Assembly: GCA_013365365.1 (NCBI GenBank)
Contig: JABVXU010000398.1
Span: forward strand, 1-49,469
Direction: 5' to 3'
From: Cruorifilaria tuberocauda
Lineage: Eukaryota > Nematoda > Chromadorea > Rhabditida > Onchocercidae
Length of the DNA: 49,469 bases
The position numbers and the translations under genes were made by a program. Positions 1 through 10,419 of this stretch are shown piece after piece (the first letter of the stretch is position 1; each line of letters starts with the position of its first letter). The notes under the pieces are model-generated. The model did not search any database. It was not told where the DNA came from and saw only the letters and a list, made by a program, of their open reading frames with translations.

Positions 1-164
1 ATTAAAAAATACAATGAAAGACTAAAAAATTAAAAAAAGATTATCATTATTAATATTTTTCCTAAAAAACAAAAAAGGAAAATTAATAATGATAGTAAAA
101 TTAGAAAAAATAAAATTAAGATAATATTATGAATTATTAAGATAGTGATTTTTTTTTTGTTTTC

Positions 165-309
165 AAGGATTATTTGTCATCTTTTCACCAATTTGGCTTA
201 ATATTGATGCACGTGATCATCGACCATATATCATCCTTGTTATGTGCTGCAAAAGCATTAATATCATGAATGAGATGATAAAAACTTATACGAGTCAAAT
301 TAAAAGTTA
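165..309 (+). other. possible orphan exon, unidentified
   Basis: An acceptor-like tract ending TTTTCAAG is followed by an open frame of about 47 codons (LFVIFSPIWLNIDARDHRPY at its start) that runs to a TAA near 309. The base composition is less AT-rich than the flanks, which is why it stands out. I do not recognise the protein and see no partner exon with certainty. It could be the last part of a plus-strand gene starting before the window, or chance. Confidence 0.2.
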
Positions 310-690
310 AAAATTATCAAATTTATCAAACTATAAGTTAAAAATTATCAAATTACAAGTTAAAAAATACACTGAAATATTCACAAATTAAACTTTTTTT
401 TTTCTTTAAAAAAAGAAAATTAATAATGATAATAAAAAATTCACTGATTTGATATTATTTTTGGAATATAAATTGAAAAATTTTTTGTTTATTAGGAATC
501 ATAATGAGATAAAAAAAGTTTTTAAAAATTTGAAAAGAAGTTAAAGTTAAAAAATTTTCATCAAATAAATTCAAAACAAAAAAGAAAAGAATTGATAATG
601 AAGATGAAAGGATTTGAATTATTATTTTTGTAAACAAAAATTTAGTGAAATGTAAAATTATAAAAAGGCAATAATGCAATAATATTATAG
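310..690. other. AT-rich stretch, nothing recognised
   Basis: Low-complexity A/T sequence with short repeats of the type AAAAATTATCAAATTA at 305-365. No coding or RNA signal is seen. Confidence 0.5.
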
Positions 691-812
691 CAGCAAAAGG
701 TGCATTAAATGATTTGAATAAACGATTGGTTACCGTTCTTCAACTACCTGATACGGAAGAAGGTCAAACACTAAAGGTTAACAGTTTATTATCAGTGATT
801 ATTGGGCAATGA
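691..812 (+). other. possible terminal exon of an unidentified gene
   Basis: A good acceptor (TATTATAG, ending at 690) opens a frame reading AKGALNDLNKRLVTVLQLPD and then TEEGQTLK, ending in TGA at 810-812. The segment 700-776 looks coding: mixed charged and hydrophobic residues and fewer A/T runs than its surroundings. AAG/GTTAAC at 776/777 could also be a donor, as the same hexamer appears to serve at 28117. I cannot name the family. It may join the candidate exon at 165-309 as the 3' end of a gene entering from the left. Confidence 0.3.
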
Positions 813-1944
813 TAATAGAAGACAAGTCTACCTACTGCATCCATTCAGCTTTTCATTCACTGATAATAGAAATTCTACTGATAAGCTTACAATTAATTGG
901 TTCTTTCTCCCTATTACCAAGATAAACTTACAGTTGCAACTACAATTACAATTAAAACTTACAATTACCATAATAAACTTACGAATAAACAATAAATCTA
1001 CAATTAGTTGTAAATTTACAACCACGCTAAGTAAAATTTTAGAAAGTATAACAATAACTCTCAAGTAATTTACTTTTACATTGTTTTATGATAGATTTTA
1101 TTGAATTAAAACATTTCCAAAAATTGTATAATACTAAGATTGATAATATTAAAATAAGTAAAGGATATAATTAGTATAATATAAACAATAAATTTAATTA
1201 ATATAATATAATTAATAAGTGAAATTATTAATTGAAATTCTTGAATTTATAAAAGTTAAAGTATTTTCGATTTTTTTGCTACCAATCATCTTCACCCACC
1301 TATCAATCATCACATTTCCGCTTCTTTTCAGATTTCATTTTCAAATTAATTTCCACATTAATTTCTTTAGCAATAAATAAATAATTACAGGTGGAACTTG
1401 TTTTGATCTTTGAAATTTATTTTTTGACTGAAATATTTCAATAAATTGATCATAAGCTTCAGTTTATTTTAAGCTTCAAATTCAGTTTATTTTTAATTAA
1501 TTTTGAATAAAATTTTTAGCTGGTTAGTAAATGCATTATAAAAATACAAAAATTAGCATAATTGCTATCCATAAAATAATTAAGTTTGTTTATTTCTTAA
1601 AAATTTATTTTAAATTAAAGTCTAATAGAAAACGATTTTTGGAATATTTATAATTTAGTACAACGACTAAAGTAATTAACAGATAATTAGCTTGCATATT
1701 TAATTAGTGAATATAATGCAAAATACAGTAGCTTTTTTGTTTCACAATCATTATTCATTTCAAATATATTATTCAGAGTAATATATAGCACACATTTTAA
1801 CTAAAATCATTAATTCGAAATCGTTTCATTAATTAATCTTACAGTAACTTACAGTAATTTTTTATTGATTATTGTTAAAATGATTAAATGATTAACAGTT
1901 TAAATTCTTTATTCAAATTTAAATATATCATACAATTCGATAAG
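813..1944. other. intergenic, low complexity
   Basis: No gene is supported. From about 915 to 1030 there is an imperfect repeat of CTTACAATTA-like units, which produces two spurious opposing ORFs. The rest is A/T-rich and would hold the promoter and 5' UTR of the kinase gene downstream. Confidence 0.5.
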
Positions 1945-4900
1945 ATGAAATTACAGAAATCAGTTGTCGAGCAAAAAGATGAAGATCGAAGTAAAGTTAG
2001 CGTCGTAAAAGATGAAATCGATCCCGATCAGTTTGAACATACATCGTTACCGTTTTATATTAAAGTAATTTTACAATTATTTAGAGTTTTACTTAAAGTA
2101 ATATAAAATGTAATTATAAATTTCTTGTAAAAACTCCAAAGAAATCTCATTCTCGAGGTTTATTGATTACTATTAGCTTAGTAATTAGCATAATTATATT
2201 TTCTTTATGAATAGGAATATATTTGAAAACAAAAAAAAAAGGAATTTATTATCGAGAAATGAATTATGAGGATAATTGAAACGTAGTTTTATTGTAGAAT
2301 TAAAACTTTAATTTGATTGAAATGAGTAAATGATATGAGTATCAAATGATTTGATTGATTAAATTATATGAGTAAATTCGATTGATTAAATGATTTGATT
2401 GATTAAATTATATGAGTAAATTCGATTGATCAAATGGTATGAGTATCAAATGATTTTATTATGATTAAATGGATCAAAATCATTGCAAAATAATTTAATT
2501 AAATTAATAAAATTTAGACTTATACAATTCGTCGTAGTCAAATTGGACGTTATTTGTTATTCAATCGACAATTCTCTACACTTTACGATTTAGTCTATTA
2601 CTATACAAATTATCAATCAGCATTTCCGCATAAGCTTACTTATGGTCCAACGAAAAAGGTTCAAGAATAATGAATGAAATATGATTGATTAAGAATCGAT
2701 TGATTGCTGAAATCGAATTGCATTTCTTTATTTGAGTAGCATTAAATCCTATATTGAAAATTAGAATATAATTTTAAAACGAAAAAAAGACCAGTAAGTA
2801 AGTAAATTACAGTCAATTAAGATTTTCGATAATTATGAGATTATGATTATTTTTCGTTATAGATTTAATTTTTGCAATTAAAAAAACCAATAAATGAGTA
2901 AATTATAGTGAATTATGATTTTCGTAATTGTGTAATCATGATTACGTTCACTATAGATTTAATTTTTGTAGTAAAAAAAAATTACGTTTATTATCTTTTT
3001 CGATACTCAAAACTATTTTGGTCTTTCAAAATGATCATTTTACTTTTTAGCAACAAGCTGTTTATTTCCATAGTGTTCCAGCACCGTTCACGTCACCGAC
3101 ACGTGACGTGTATGCAATGACAATGAAAAGTGAGCAATGGGCAGCGCGACATTTCGATCAGGTTTGAAAATTTTTAATTTATCTTAAATGAAAATTTCAA
3201 AAAATGATAATTAAAAAGAATTAATTTCTTGAATTTTTTTTTTGTTGATCAAATGATAGTATCAAATTAGTAATCAATAAATTGATAATGTAATATTTTG
3301 ATGATTGTATTTTGGTATGGGTATTGATTGATGGTGCATTTCAGATAACAGAACCGGCGCTTTTGTCGCAAGCATTTTCGTTTACTTCTCGTGCAATTTT
3401 TAATCCGTTCAAAAAGTCACACATGGAATTTGCACATTCGGTACAACTCGATGATGATGCTATCGAAAAAGCTCGAAATTACATCAAGAATTCTATACCA
3501 AAGAAGAATTTGAAATCTTCGAAGGTAAGGTCATCGAATTTTTCTCTAATAATTTAATTCCAAATTTTCTAAGCTAATTACTTTAGCTGTTAATATTTTC
3601 ATTCCGGAAATAATTTTTCAGGATAATGCGGTCCAAAAAACAGTTGATAAAAAAGTATAATTATTATTCGCATCATTTCTTTGCCACCTTTTTTATAGTA
3701 ATTTAATGATTTTCAAATCTTTAACTGATCATTCAAATGATATGATAATTGAAGAAGTTACAAAAGAAAAGCGCATTAATCCAGAATTCTTTTATATTCA
3801 CATGATACTGAATCATGCATTAACATATTCACTCTTGATCATCTTCGAGAGTGGAAAATGTTTTCTTCAGGAGTCAATTCTTGATCCTCTACCAACCGAT
3901 GAATCGGTATTGAAAACGGATCCTGCTTTCGAAATTAACATTACCAATTTGGTTTGAAATTTGTAATCTTATTTAAACTGTTTAGAAATATTTATCTGTT
4001 CCATATAACGAAATAATTTTTTTTTTAATGGAATAATCCTTTCGCTTAAATTTAATTGAAAATTTCTCTTGGCTCATTTTTATGACGTTTGCTAATTTCT
4101 GAATTCTAGAAATATTCTGCAGAAGAAGTGCTTGGATCAGGAGCATTTGGTGCAGTATTTCGTGGAAAGCTGAAAACGATAGATGGCGAGGTAATAAATG
4201 ATTTTCAGGTTTACCTATTATATATTTCACGTATATCATAAGTTGAGAAATGATTAACGCCTAAAATATTGTATAATAAAAGTTAGAAACTTTTTTCTGC
4301 AAATTAATAACATAATAACTTAAATTGAATTAAAAAAAGAGGTTTAACTCACAATTTAACGAAGATTTCGTTTTTTTTTTCAATATTCTTTCATTGGTTT
4401 TTTTTTTCGTTATTACTTTCAGGTAAATGTTGCTATAAAAAAACTGAAATTGGTTGCATCGAATGCGGATTATCGACAACCATGGATTTCTGAGATGGAA
4501 ATTTTACAGGTAATAAAATTTTACTAGAAATTTGAAATTTTCAAAAAATTTATTAAAGTTATAATTAATTTGAAAATATGCATTGTAGTATAGCTTGAAT
4601 TCAATAATTTATTAATCCGAGATAAATTCTCAGAGTAAAGGACGAAAAATTCTTCAAAGATAACTTGGAAAGAACAAAAAAAATACATTAATCAGGTAAG
4701 AAATTTCAGGTAATAAGTCATCCAAATGTAACGAAATTCTATGGCTTTTGTTATGATGAGACGAAGGAGCATGCAATGCTTGCATTCGAGCTTATGGATG
4801 TTGGATCGTTAGCTGAGTTCATGAAGGTTTCATCTCAACAATTCCTACCAAAATTGAATTTATCGATTTCATTATCAGTTGCCGGATAACCCTTTTAATT

Positions 4901-6058
4901 CAATGAATTAGATATAAAGTATAGAAAATATATAAATATTAGATCTGAAATATAAAAATATTAGATTGAAATATGCAAATTTTAATAACTCTCCACTTAA
5001 TTTTGATAAAGCTGATGCTAATATATATATTAGGCACATGAATATAAAATATCAGAAAATGAAGAAGTTGATTTTTTGACACAAATAGCCCGTGGTATGG
5101 CACATCTTCATTCAATGGATCCACCAATTGTGCATGGTGATCTGGCTGCACGTAACGTTTTAATTTGTCATCATCCGAAGGATGAAACAAGGTATACCGG
5201 TGTTTTTTTATTTCTATTTCTGTGATTTCAATCTAATGGTCAGTTGTAAATTTAAGAGGTCTTGACAGACTATTGGGCACTCTATACAGTTACTGGAATT
5301 TTAGATTTTACAGATATTTGTTGAAAATAAGTGATTTTGGTCTATCAAAAACAACTCGCCACGAAGTACACTTTCTTCCCGATGATCCGCAAAAAATGCC
5401 GTAAGTTGTGCAACGATTTGAGAAAATGTAATTCAACATTTCCGTTCTTATCTCCATATCACTGCAGCTTCAAATGGTTACCACCGGAAGTGTTACATCG
5501 TCGAGAGTTAAGCACGAAATCAGATGTGTGGGCATATGCAATACTTGCCACTGAAATTTATGGTGTAATTGATCCATATGGAATGCTGCCGAACGAAAAA
5601 GTGTTACCTTTCCTAAAAGGTATTCATTTCGAGATCAGTATATCGATGATCTGCAGATCATCTTGATTCAATACTTGATTCAGATGTAAATCAGTATACA
5701 ATTTTATCTTCAATGATTACAATAGTCTTGGTTCAGATTCGTTATTACTTATTCAATCTCCTTTACTCTTCTTTTTCTTTTTTTTATCAGAAAATAAAAA
5801 GAACGTTTACTTTTTCCTTTCTTTTCTTCTCATCATCAGAAAATTTCAGACGACCATCGAATGGAGAAACCATCGACGATGCCTTATTATATCTATAACA
5901 TTGTTTTACAATGCTGGCGAAAACAACCTGTAGATCGACCAACTTTTAATGAAATTGTTCGTGATTTAATGCCATTTTACATCGAATATGAAAGTAGTCA
6001 TATCATCCTGTTAACATCTAGGATAGTTGCTGAATCCATAACGAATAAAAATAATTAA
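1945..6058 (+). CDS. SH2/tyrosine kinase, divergent (non-RD, incomplete SH2)
   Basis: Thirteen exons: 1945-2064, 2518-2658, 3051-3161, 3345-3524, 3622-3654, 3871-3951, 4110-4190, 4423-4509, 4710-4826, 5034-5191, 5314-5400, 5468-5619, 5850-6058. Phases agree throughout and give 518 aa. Residues ~34-85 match the edges of an SH2 domain (LPFY start; IRRSQIGRYLLF, then FSTLYDLVYYY), but the middle with the FLVR strand was not found. The kinase domain spans ~224-515: glycine loop GSGAFG 231-236, VAIK lysine 255, catalytic loop HGDLAARN from 351, DFG 377-379, PPE 404-406, SDVWAYA, CW and RPTF. The architecture resembles the nematode Fer/Fps-like SH2-kinase expansion. The HRD arginine is glycine and the activation loop has no tyrosine. 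The start codon is the first Met after the last upstream stop that gives hydrophilic sequence; an earlier in-frame ATG exists at 1888. Exons 1-2 are the least certain. Confidence 0.87.
2346..2440. repeat. 44-bp tandem duplication in kinase intron 1
   Basis: Two direct copies (2346-2389 and 2390-2433) of a unit starting ATGATTTGATTGATTAAATT, differing at one base, followed by a partial third. They sit exactly where the missing middle of the SH2 domain would be expected. Confidence 0.85.
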
Positions 6059-6389
6059 GAAATAAGGAACACAATTTCGTTCCTATTTTTATTCTGAAGT
6101 AGTACATCGTGCAATTTAACCACAGCAAATATACCTGCTGTTGATGATGTGTAACAGAAAATGGATCAAGAAATTTTTCAAATTTGATGTTTTCACATCT
6201 TTTAAGAAAATATACAAAAAAATCCACAAGCAGTAGGGTCATTAGAATTCATAAACCACAGCAAGATTCCACACAGCAATAACCTTCCAATGTTATCAAC
6301 TGGCAGAAGAAAATACACCTTACAAAAGTGAAAAATCAATAATGGAAGAAGCCGAAGATTCCAAAAGCCCTGAAAGAACTACTAATTGT
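6059..6389. other. shared 3' region between convergent genes
   Basis: A 331-bp gap between the stop codons of the kinase (+) and CCDC25 (-). Each gene's 3' UTR must lie here. ORFs in it are not supported as genes. Confidence 0.6.
6088..6093 (-). terminator. poly(A) signal AATAAA for CCDC25
   Basis: TTTATT on the plus strand reads AATAAA on the minus strand, about 300 bases past the CCDC25 stop codon. It implies a 3' UTR of about 310 bases reaching almost to the end of the kinase gene. Confidence 0.4.
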
Positions 6390-8068
6390 TTACATAAAAT
6401 CGTCAGAATCGTTGCCACCATCATGATTCGAATGCATTTTTTCCTCGTTAAAAACACTGTCATAAGAACGCATTTGACGCTCTTTTTCTCTTCTTTCGAT
6501 TTCTGCCTTTTCAGCTTCTTTGAGTTCGCGTTGTTTTTGTTTCTAAAATAAATTTAAAAAATGAATTAGAATGATTAGGGCAGGAACGTAGATTCACAGA
6601 AAGTATCAACTAGTACATCATTTAAAATTATCGCGTCACAAAGCTCGTAAAGTCAAATAATATATCTATTTCTAGGATAACACATCGCAAGAAGATTTAA
6701 GATCCATGAAGTTTTTTCTGTACTCAATACAGACTTTTTTAGATTTGTATCATACAGAAATATGTCAAAAGATTTAAACGCCAACAACTAATTTGGGATA
6801 TTCTTGTTAAACAAAACAGTGACTTCCTCATGATTCAGAACTAACAAAAAAAAAAACTATCAGACTAAATTGAATCATTAACGATCAAAATTTCTAAGAT
6901 ATTAATTAAAAGCTTAAAACTGTAATGTAAAAATATTACCTGAATCTGACGCTCTTTTGCATCCCTCTCTTCCTTTTCAACTCGATAATCAATATCTACG
7001 CGTACTTCAGTCTTGTTTAACCTATTGACAATATCATTCAAACGTTTTGCAACACGTACCTGAAAATTGCAGAGATAGAGCCATCAGAACTTAAATAATA
7101 ATTAAAAAGGAAAGCCAACTGTTATGAACAGCTTTGAAAAGAAATATTCAGCTAAAAATTAAATGTTTGAGAAGTAGAAAAGCCAAATAACATTCAGATC
7201 TGAAAGTAATTACAATAAACTTCTATATTTGATTTATTGAATTCCACCACTAATTTGTCATACAAATGAATTAAAATTAATATACTTAATCATCAGAAAT
7301 ATGTACAAAGTATAATAGAACTAAATTTCATCTACTAAAGAAGAAATCACCTTCTTTACTTTTTTTTCATCTTTGAAGCCAATCTGTCCGACATCCATAT
7401 CGCCTGTTTTTTTCAAATTATCCCAAGGAGTATAAACTATATCAATATTATTCATTTTGTTACCCTGAAAAAAAAAGAGTTTCTAAACTAACACTTAGAA
7501 TTTTCATTCAGAGAAAACAGCTGAAATAGAATTGTATCTTATCAATTTAAAGCATTTAAATAAATGAAAACCTGGATGCTGTTAGCTTTCACTAACTGAG
7601 CACAATCTTCAACTAAAGCTTCTGGCATATCATCGATTGTTTGTCCTGCAGGTAGACGCGCATATACATGTGCAGATGATACTTTGTCAACATGAAACCA
7701 AACATCTTCGGGCCAACCCCATCTAAAAATAATTCATAAATTTCTACAATTTATCCCTACATATTTTTCCTACAAGTTCTTCATATATGAATGGAGATAT
7801 CAAATGATTAACTTTTTTTTTTAAAAATATCACAAATTTCAAACCTAATTTTATATAAACTAGACATAGGGAAATTATTCCTGCTTAACTATTATTCTCC
7901 GACTTTTCAACGAAATTTAGTATTACAAACAAAAGAAACAAATATTTTACATAAACCTATTATTTTAATAAATCTTCACCTTATCAAATTTTCATTTTCA
8001 AACTTATCAACACCCATGTATAACATCACTGGTGGATTGGTAACATTTGATGTGAATCTGATCACCAT
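6390..8068 (-). CDS. CCDC25: CCDC25 ortholog (NFACT-R domain protein)
   Basis: Five exons in transcript order: 8068-7980, 7722-7572, 7464-7351, 7059-6940, 6542-6390. They give 208 aa, the length I remember for the human protein. Recognisable segments are [54 protein letters not shown] (NFACT-R_1 fold, about 1-130), a charged coiled-coil tail (about 130-190), and the C-terminus [12 protein letters not shown]. Human CCDC25 is reported as a DNA-binding receptor for neutrophil extracellular traps, while the fold is shared with NEMF/Tae2 ribosome-quality-control proteins; which role applies in a worm is unknown. The ATG is three bases behind TATTTTCAG, so the start is well fixed. The kinase gene converges from the left. 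Confidence 0.95.
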
Positions 8069-8071
8069 AAT

Positions 8072-8074
8072 CTG
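8072..8074 (-). promoter_or_regulatory. splice acceptor just upstream of CCDC25 ATG (likely trans-splice site)
   Basis: On the minus strand TATATATTTTCAG ends three bases before the CCDC25 start codon. In nematodes such a placement is typical of spliced-leader addition. A cis-spliced 5' UTR exon is the alternative. Confidence 0.55.
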
Positions 8075-10419
8075 AAAATATATACAACAATAACAATTTA
8101 GGCAAAGTGAACTATAAAAATACCTTACTACTCTCATCATCGATATTTTTATTATTCTCAGTATTACCGTAAGCACAATCATTTTATTGGATTAATCTCT
8201 TTGTATTACTTCATATAAAGAAAGTACAAATGGATATAAGTTTAAATAAGTGCAAATAAAAGTCTTGCACATATATAAGTACTTCATAAATTTAAGCACC
8301 TCATGCAACGTTATTAGTAGGGGATGCTGATTACTCAGCCTAGTAAAAATTTATTAAGTTGGCGTAAGCCATAAATAACAAGACTGGAAAGCTGCCTGAA
8401 TCACTCTGATCACCTTGCTTTGATTGATTTATATTTTTTTAATACAACTGTTTAACTTTGTTAGTATTCAATATCCCAATTTCATCTATCTCTATCTATA
8501 ATTTACATAATTTATTCGTGATATTTTTTTAAGCATTGAAAAAAATTCGTTGCTTCAAATCAATTGAATCCTTTAATAACAAGTTCTGCCCAACTTAATA
8601 AAGAATATCACGTCATTTGAAAATTAGTTGACAGCAGAAAAAAATTTTTTCTTCTCCACTCCATCAAACTGATTAAAAAATGATTTAAGATACGAATAAG
8701 TAGTAATATATCTGAATCAGTGATATTATTTCATAACCAAAATTTTCTTTTCTAAGAAAGTTATCTTCTTCCATAAGTTAAATTTTTAATTCAAAAATGA
8801 GGTGTGATCACTTACATCAATATTTTTAAAGCATAACGTTAAATAATTGATTTTTCCTGATTTGTTATATATATGATCAGTGAAAAATATCCCGAGAAGG
8901 AGGCTCAAAAAGCCTTTAACAGGAAATTTTTCTTGAGAAGGTATACAAGAACTTATAAAATGAGATTTATTTGCTTTTTTTGGAAAGTAATTAATTAAAA
9001 ATTAAACATAAATAAACACGAAATGCATTTAAAGTTTTGATATTGATTATGTCAAATGCCACGTAACATATCAAAGAGATATAACGAGATTTGAATAAGA
9101 AATGAAACCCGCGTATAAAACGGTAAGGAAATACAGTTCTATGACACCAAAGCAAACTATTTTCATAGGTATGAATGAACAAAAGCACTTTAACCTGAAA
9201 AGTTTAGAGCGCGTGGGAAAAATATATGAGTATCATAGAATATATACTGGAAAAAATCCAGTTTTGCTAAGTCTGAACGGAACAGAAGAATAAATACAGA
9301 AATGGAAGAGTGAAAGATGCGAGATCAAAAAGAAATTGAAGCAGTGAATAGGATGAATTTTGAAGTAGGTAATATAATTCATTGAAAATGAGTTATGTTT
9401 ACTTCAAAAAAAAAACAATTACTTATGAATTTTTATTTGTTTATTATTTGGTATCTTCTGATTTCTCAAATTTTCAGCTAAACTATTTAATGAAAACACT
9501 AACTGTGCTCTTTAAGAAATTTTGAAGGAAATAACAGTAATGGCATTTAAGAAGACAATTTAATTGACAGGAACATGACATAAAAACGAGAAAGAACAGA
9601 ATTAAGAAAGCACAAAAATATAATACGAAATATAGATAAGGCAAAAGATCATTTTTTTCAAATAATTTAAAACTCTGGGAAAAACCTCGTCAAAAAAATA
9701 TAAAGGTGATATTTAATGTCCAAAGAAAAGAGCAGCATTATTAATAATAACAGTGCCGTAATGAATGCAAGATCGATATCTGAAGAAAACTAAGGTATCT
9801 TTTAGGATATCATTGCAATGGAAATTTTGTAACCAGTAACTGAAACAACGAGACCTAGATTATGAAGTGATTAAAATCACTTGGTGCTTTTCCTAACATA
9901 TAGTTGCTAATACATGTTTCAATTATAGTATTGAAGTTGAATCAAGGTTAACGAAAATTTGTAAAAATGAATTATTTATAAAAAAAATCTATGTGATTTC
10001 CATATTATACAATGTCAACAGTTCGAAAATTAATTAAAAACAAAATTGAGAAAACTATGAAAAAATTGAACTAGAAATGTGAAGTAGCTCTTCATCTTCA
10101 TAAATTTTCTACGTGTATCATCAATATAAAACCGAAAAAATTCAGTAGAAAAGTTGTATACCCAAAGATCGATCGGAAAGCGTTTTATAAATCTGGATAG
10201 CTGAAAGAATTTTACAAAATATAGACAAAAAAGTAATACATAAACATTAGTAATAATTAGAGGATAAATCCTGGGCATTTCCTATAACATTGATTTCTCT
10301 AGTTGATTCAATGTTTAATAAAGCTAAATAATGAAAAATAAAGCAGACTTTCCTTCAGTAAAAATAATTTTGCTTGTAATTCTCTTGAGTGAAAACAAAC
10401 CTGTGTGAAATTTGGACTT
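8075..10419. other. intergenic, 2.3 kb, no gene supported
   Basis: It holds the CCDC25 promoter side and the RalGPS 3' side. The 64-codon plus ORF at 9102-9293 is isolated, lacks splice context and resembles nothing I know, so I do not call it. No tRNA-like or repeated structure stood out. Confidence 0.5.

Noticed and set aside
9102..9293. 63-aa plus ORF as a small gene
   Set aside because: Isolated, no splice context, no recognisable motif; length is within chance for this composition.
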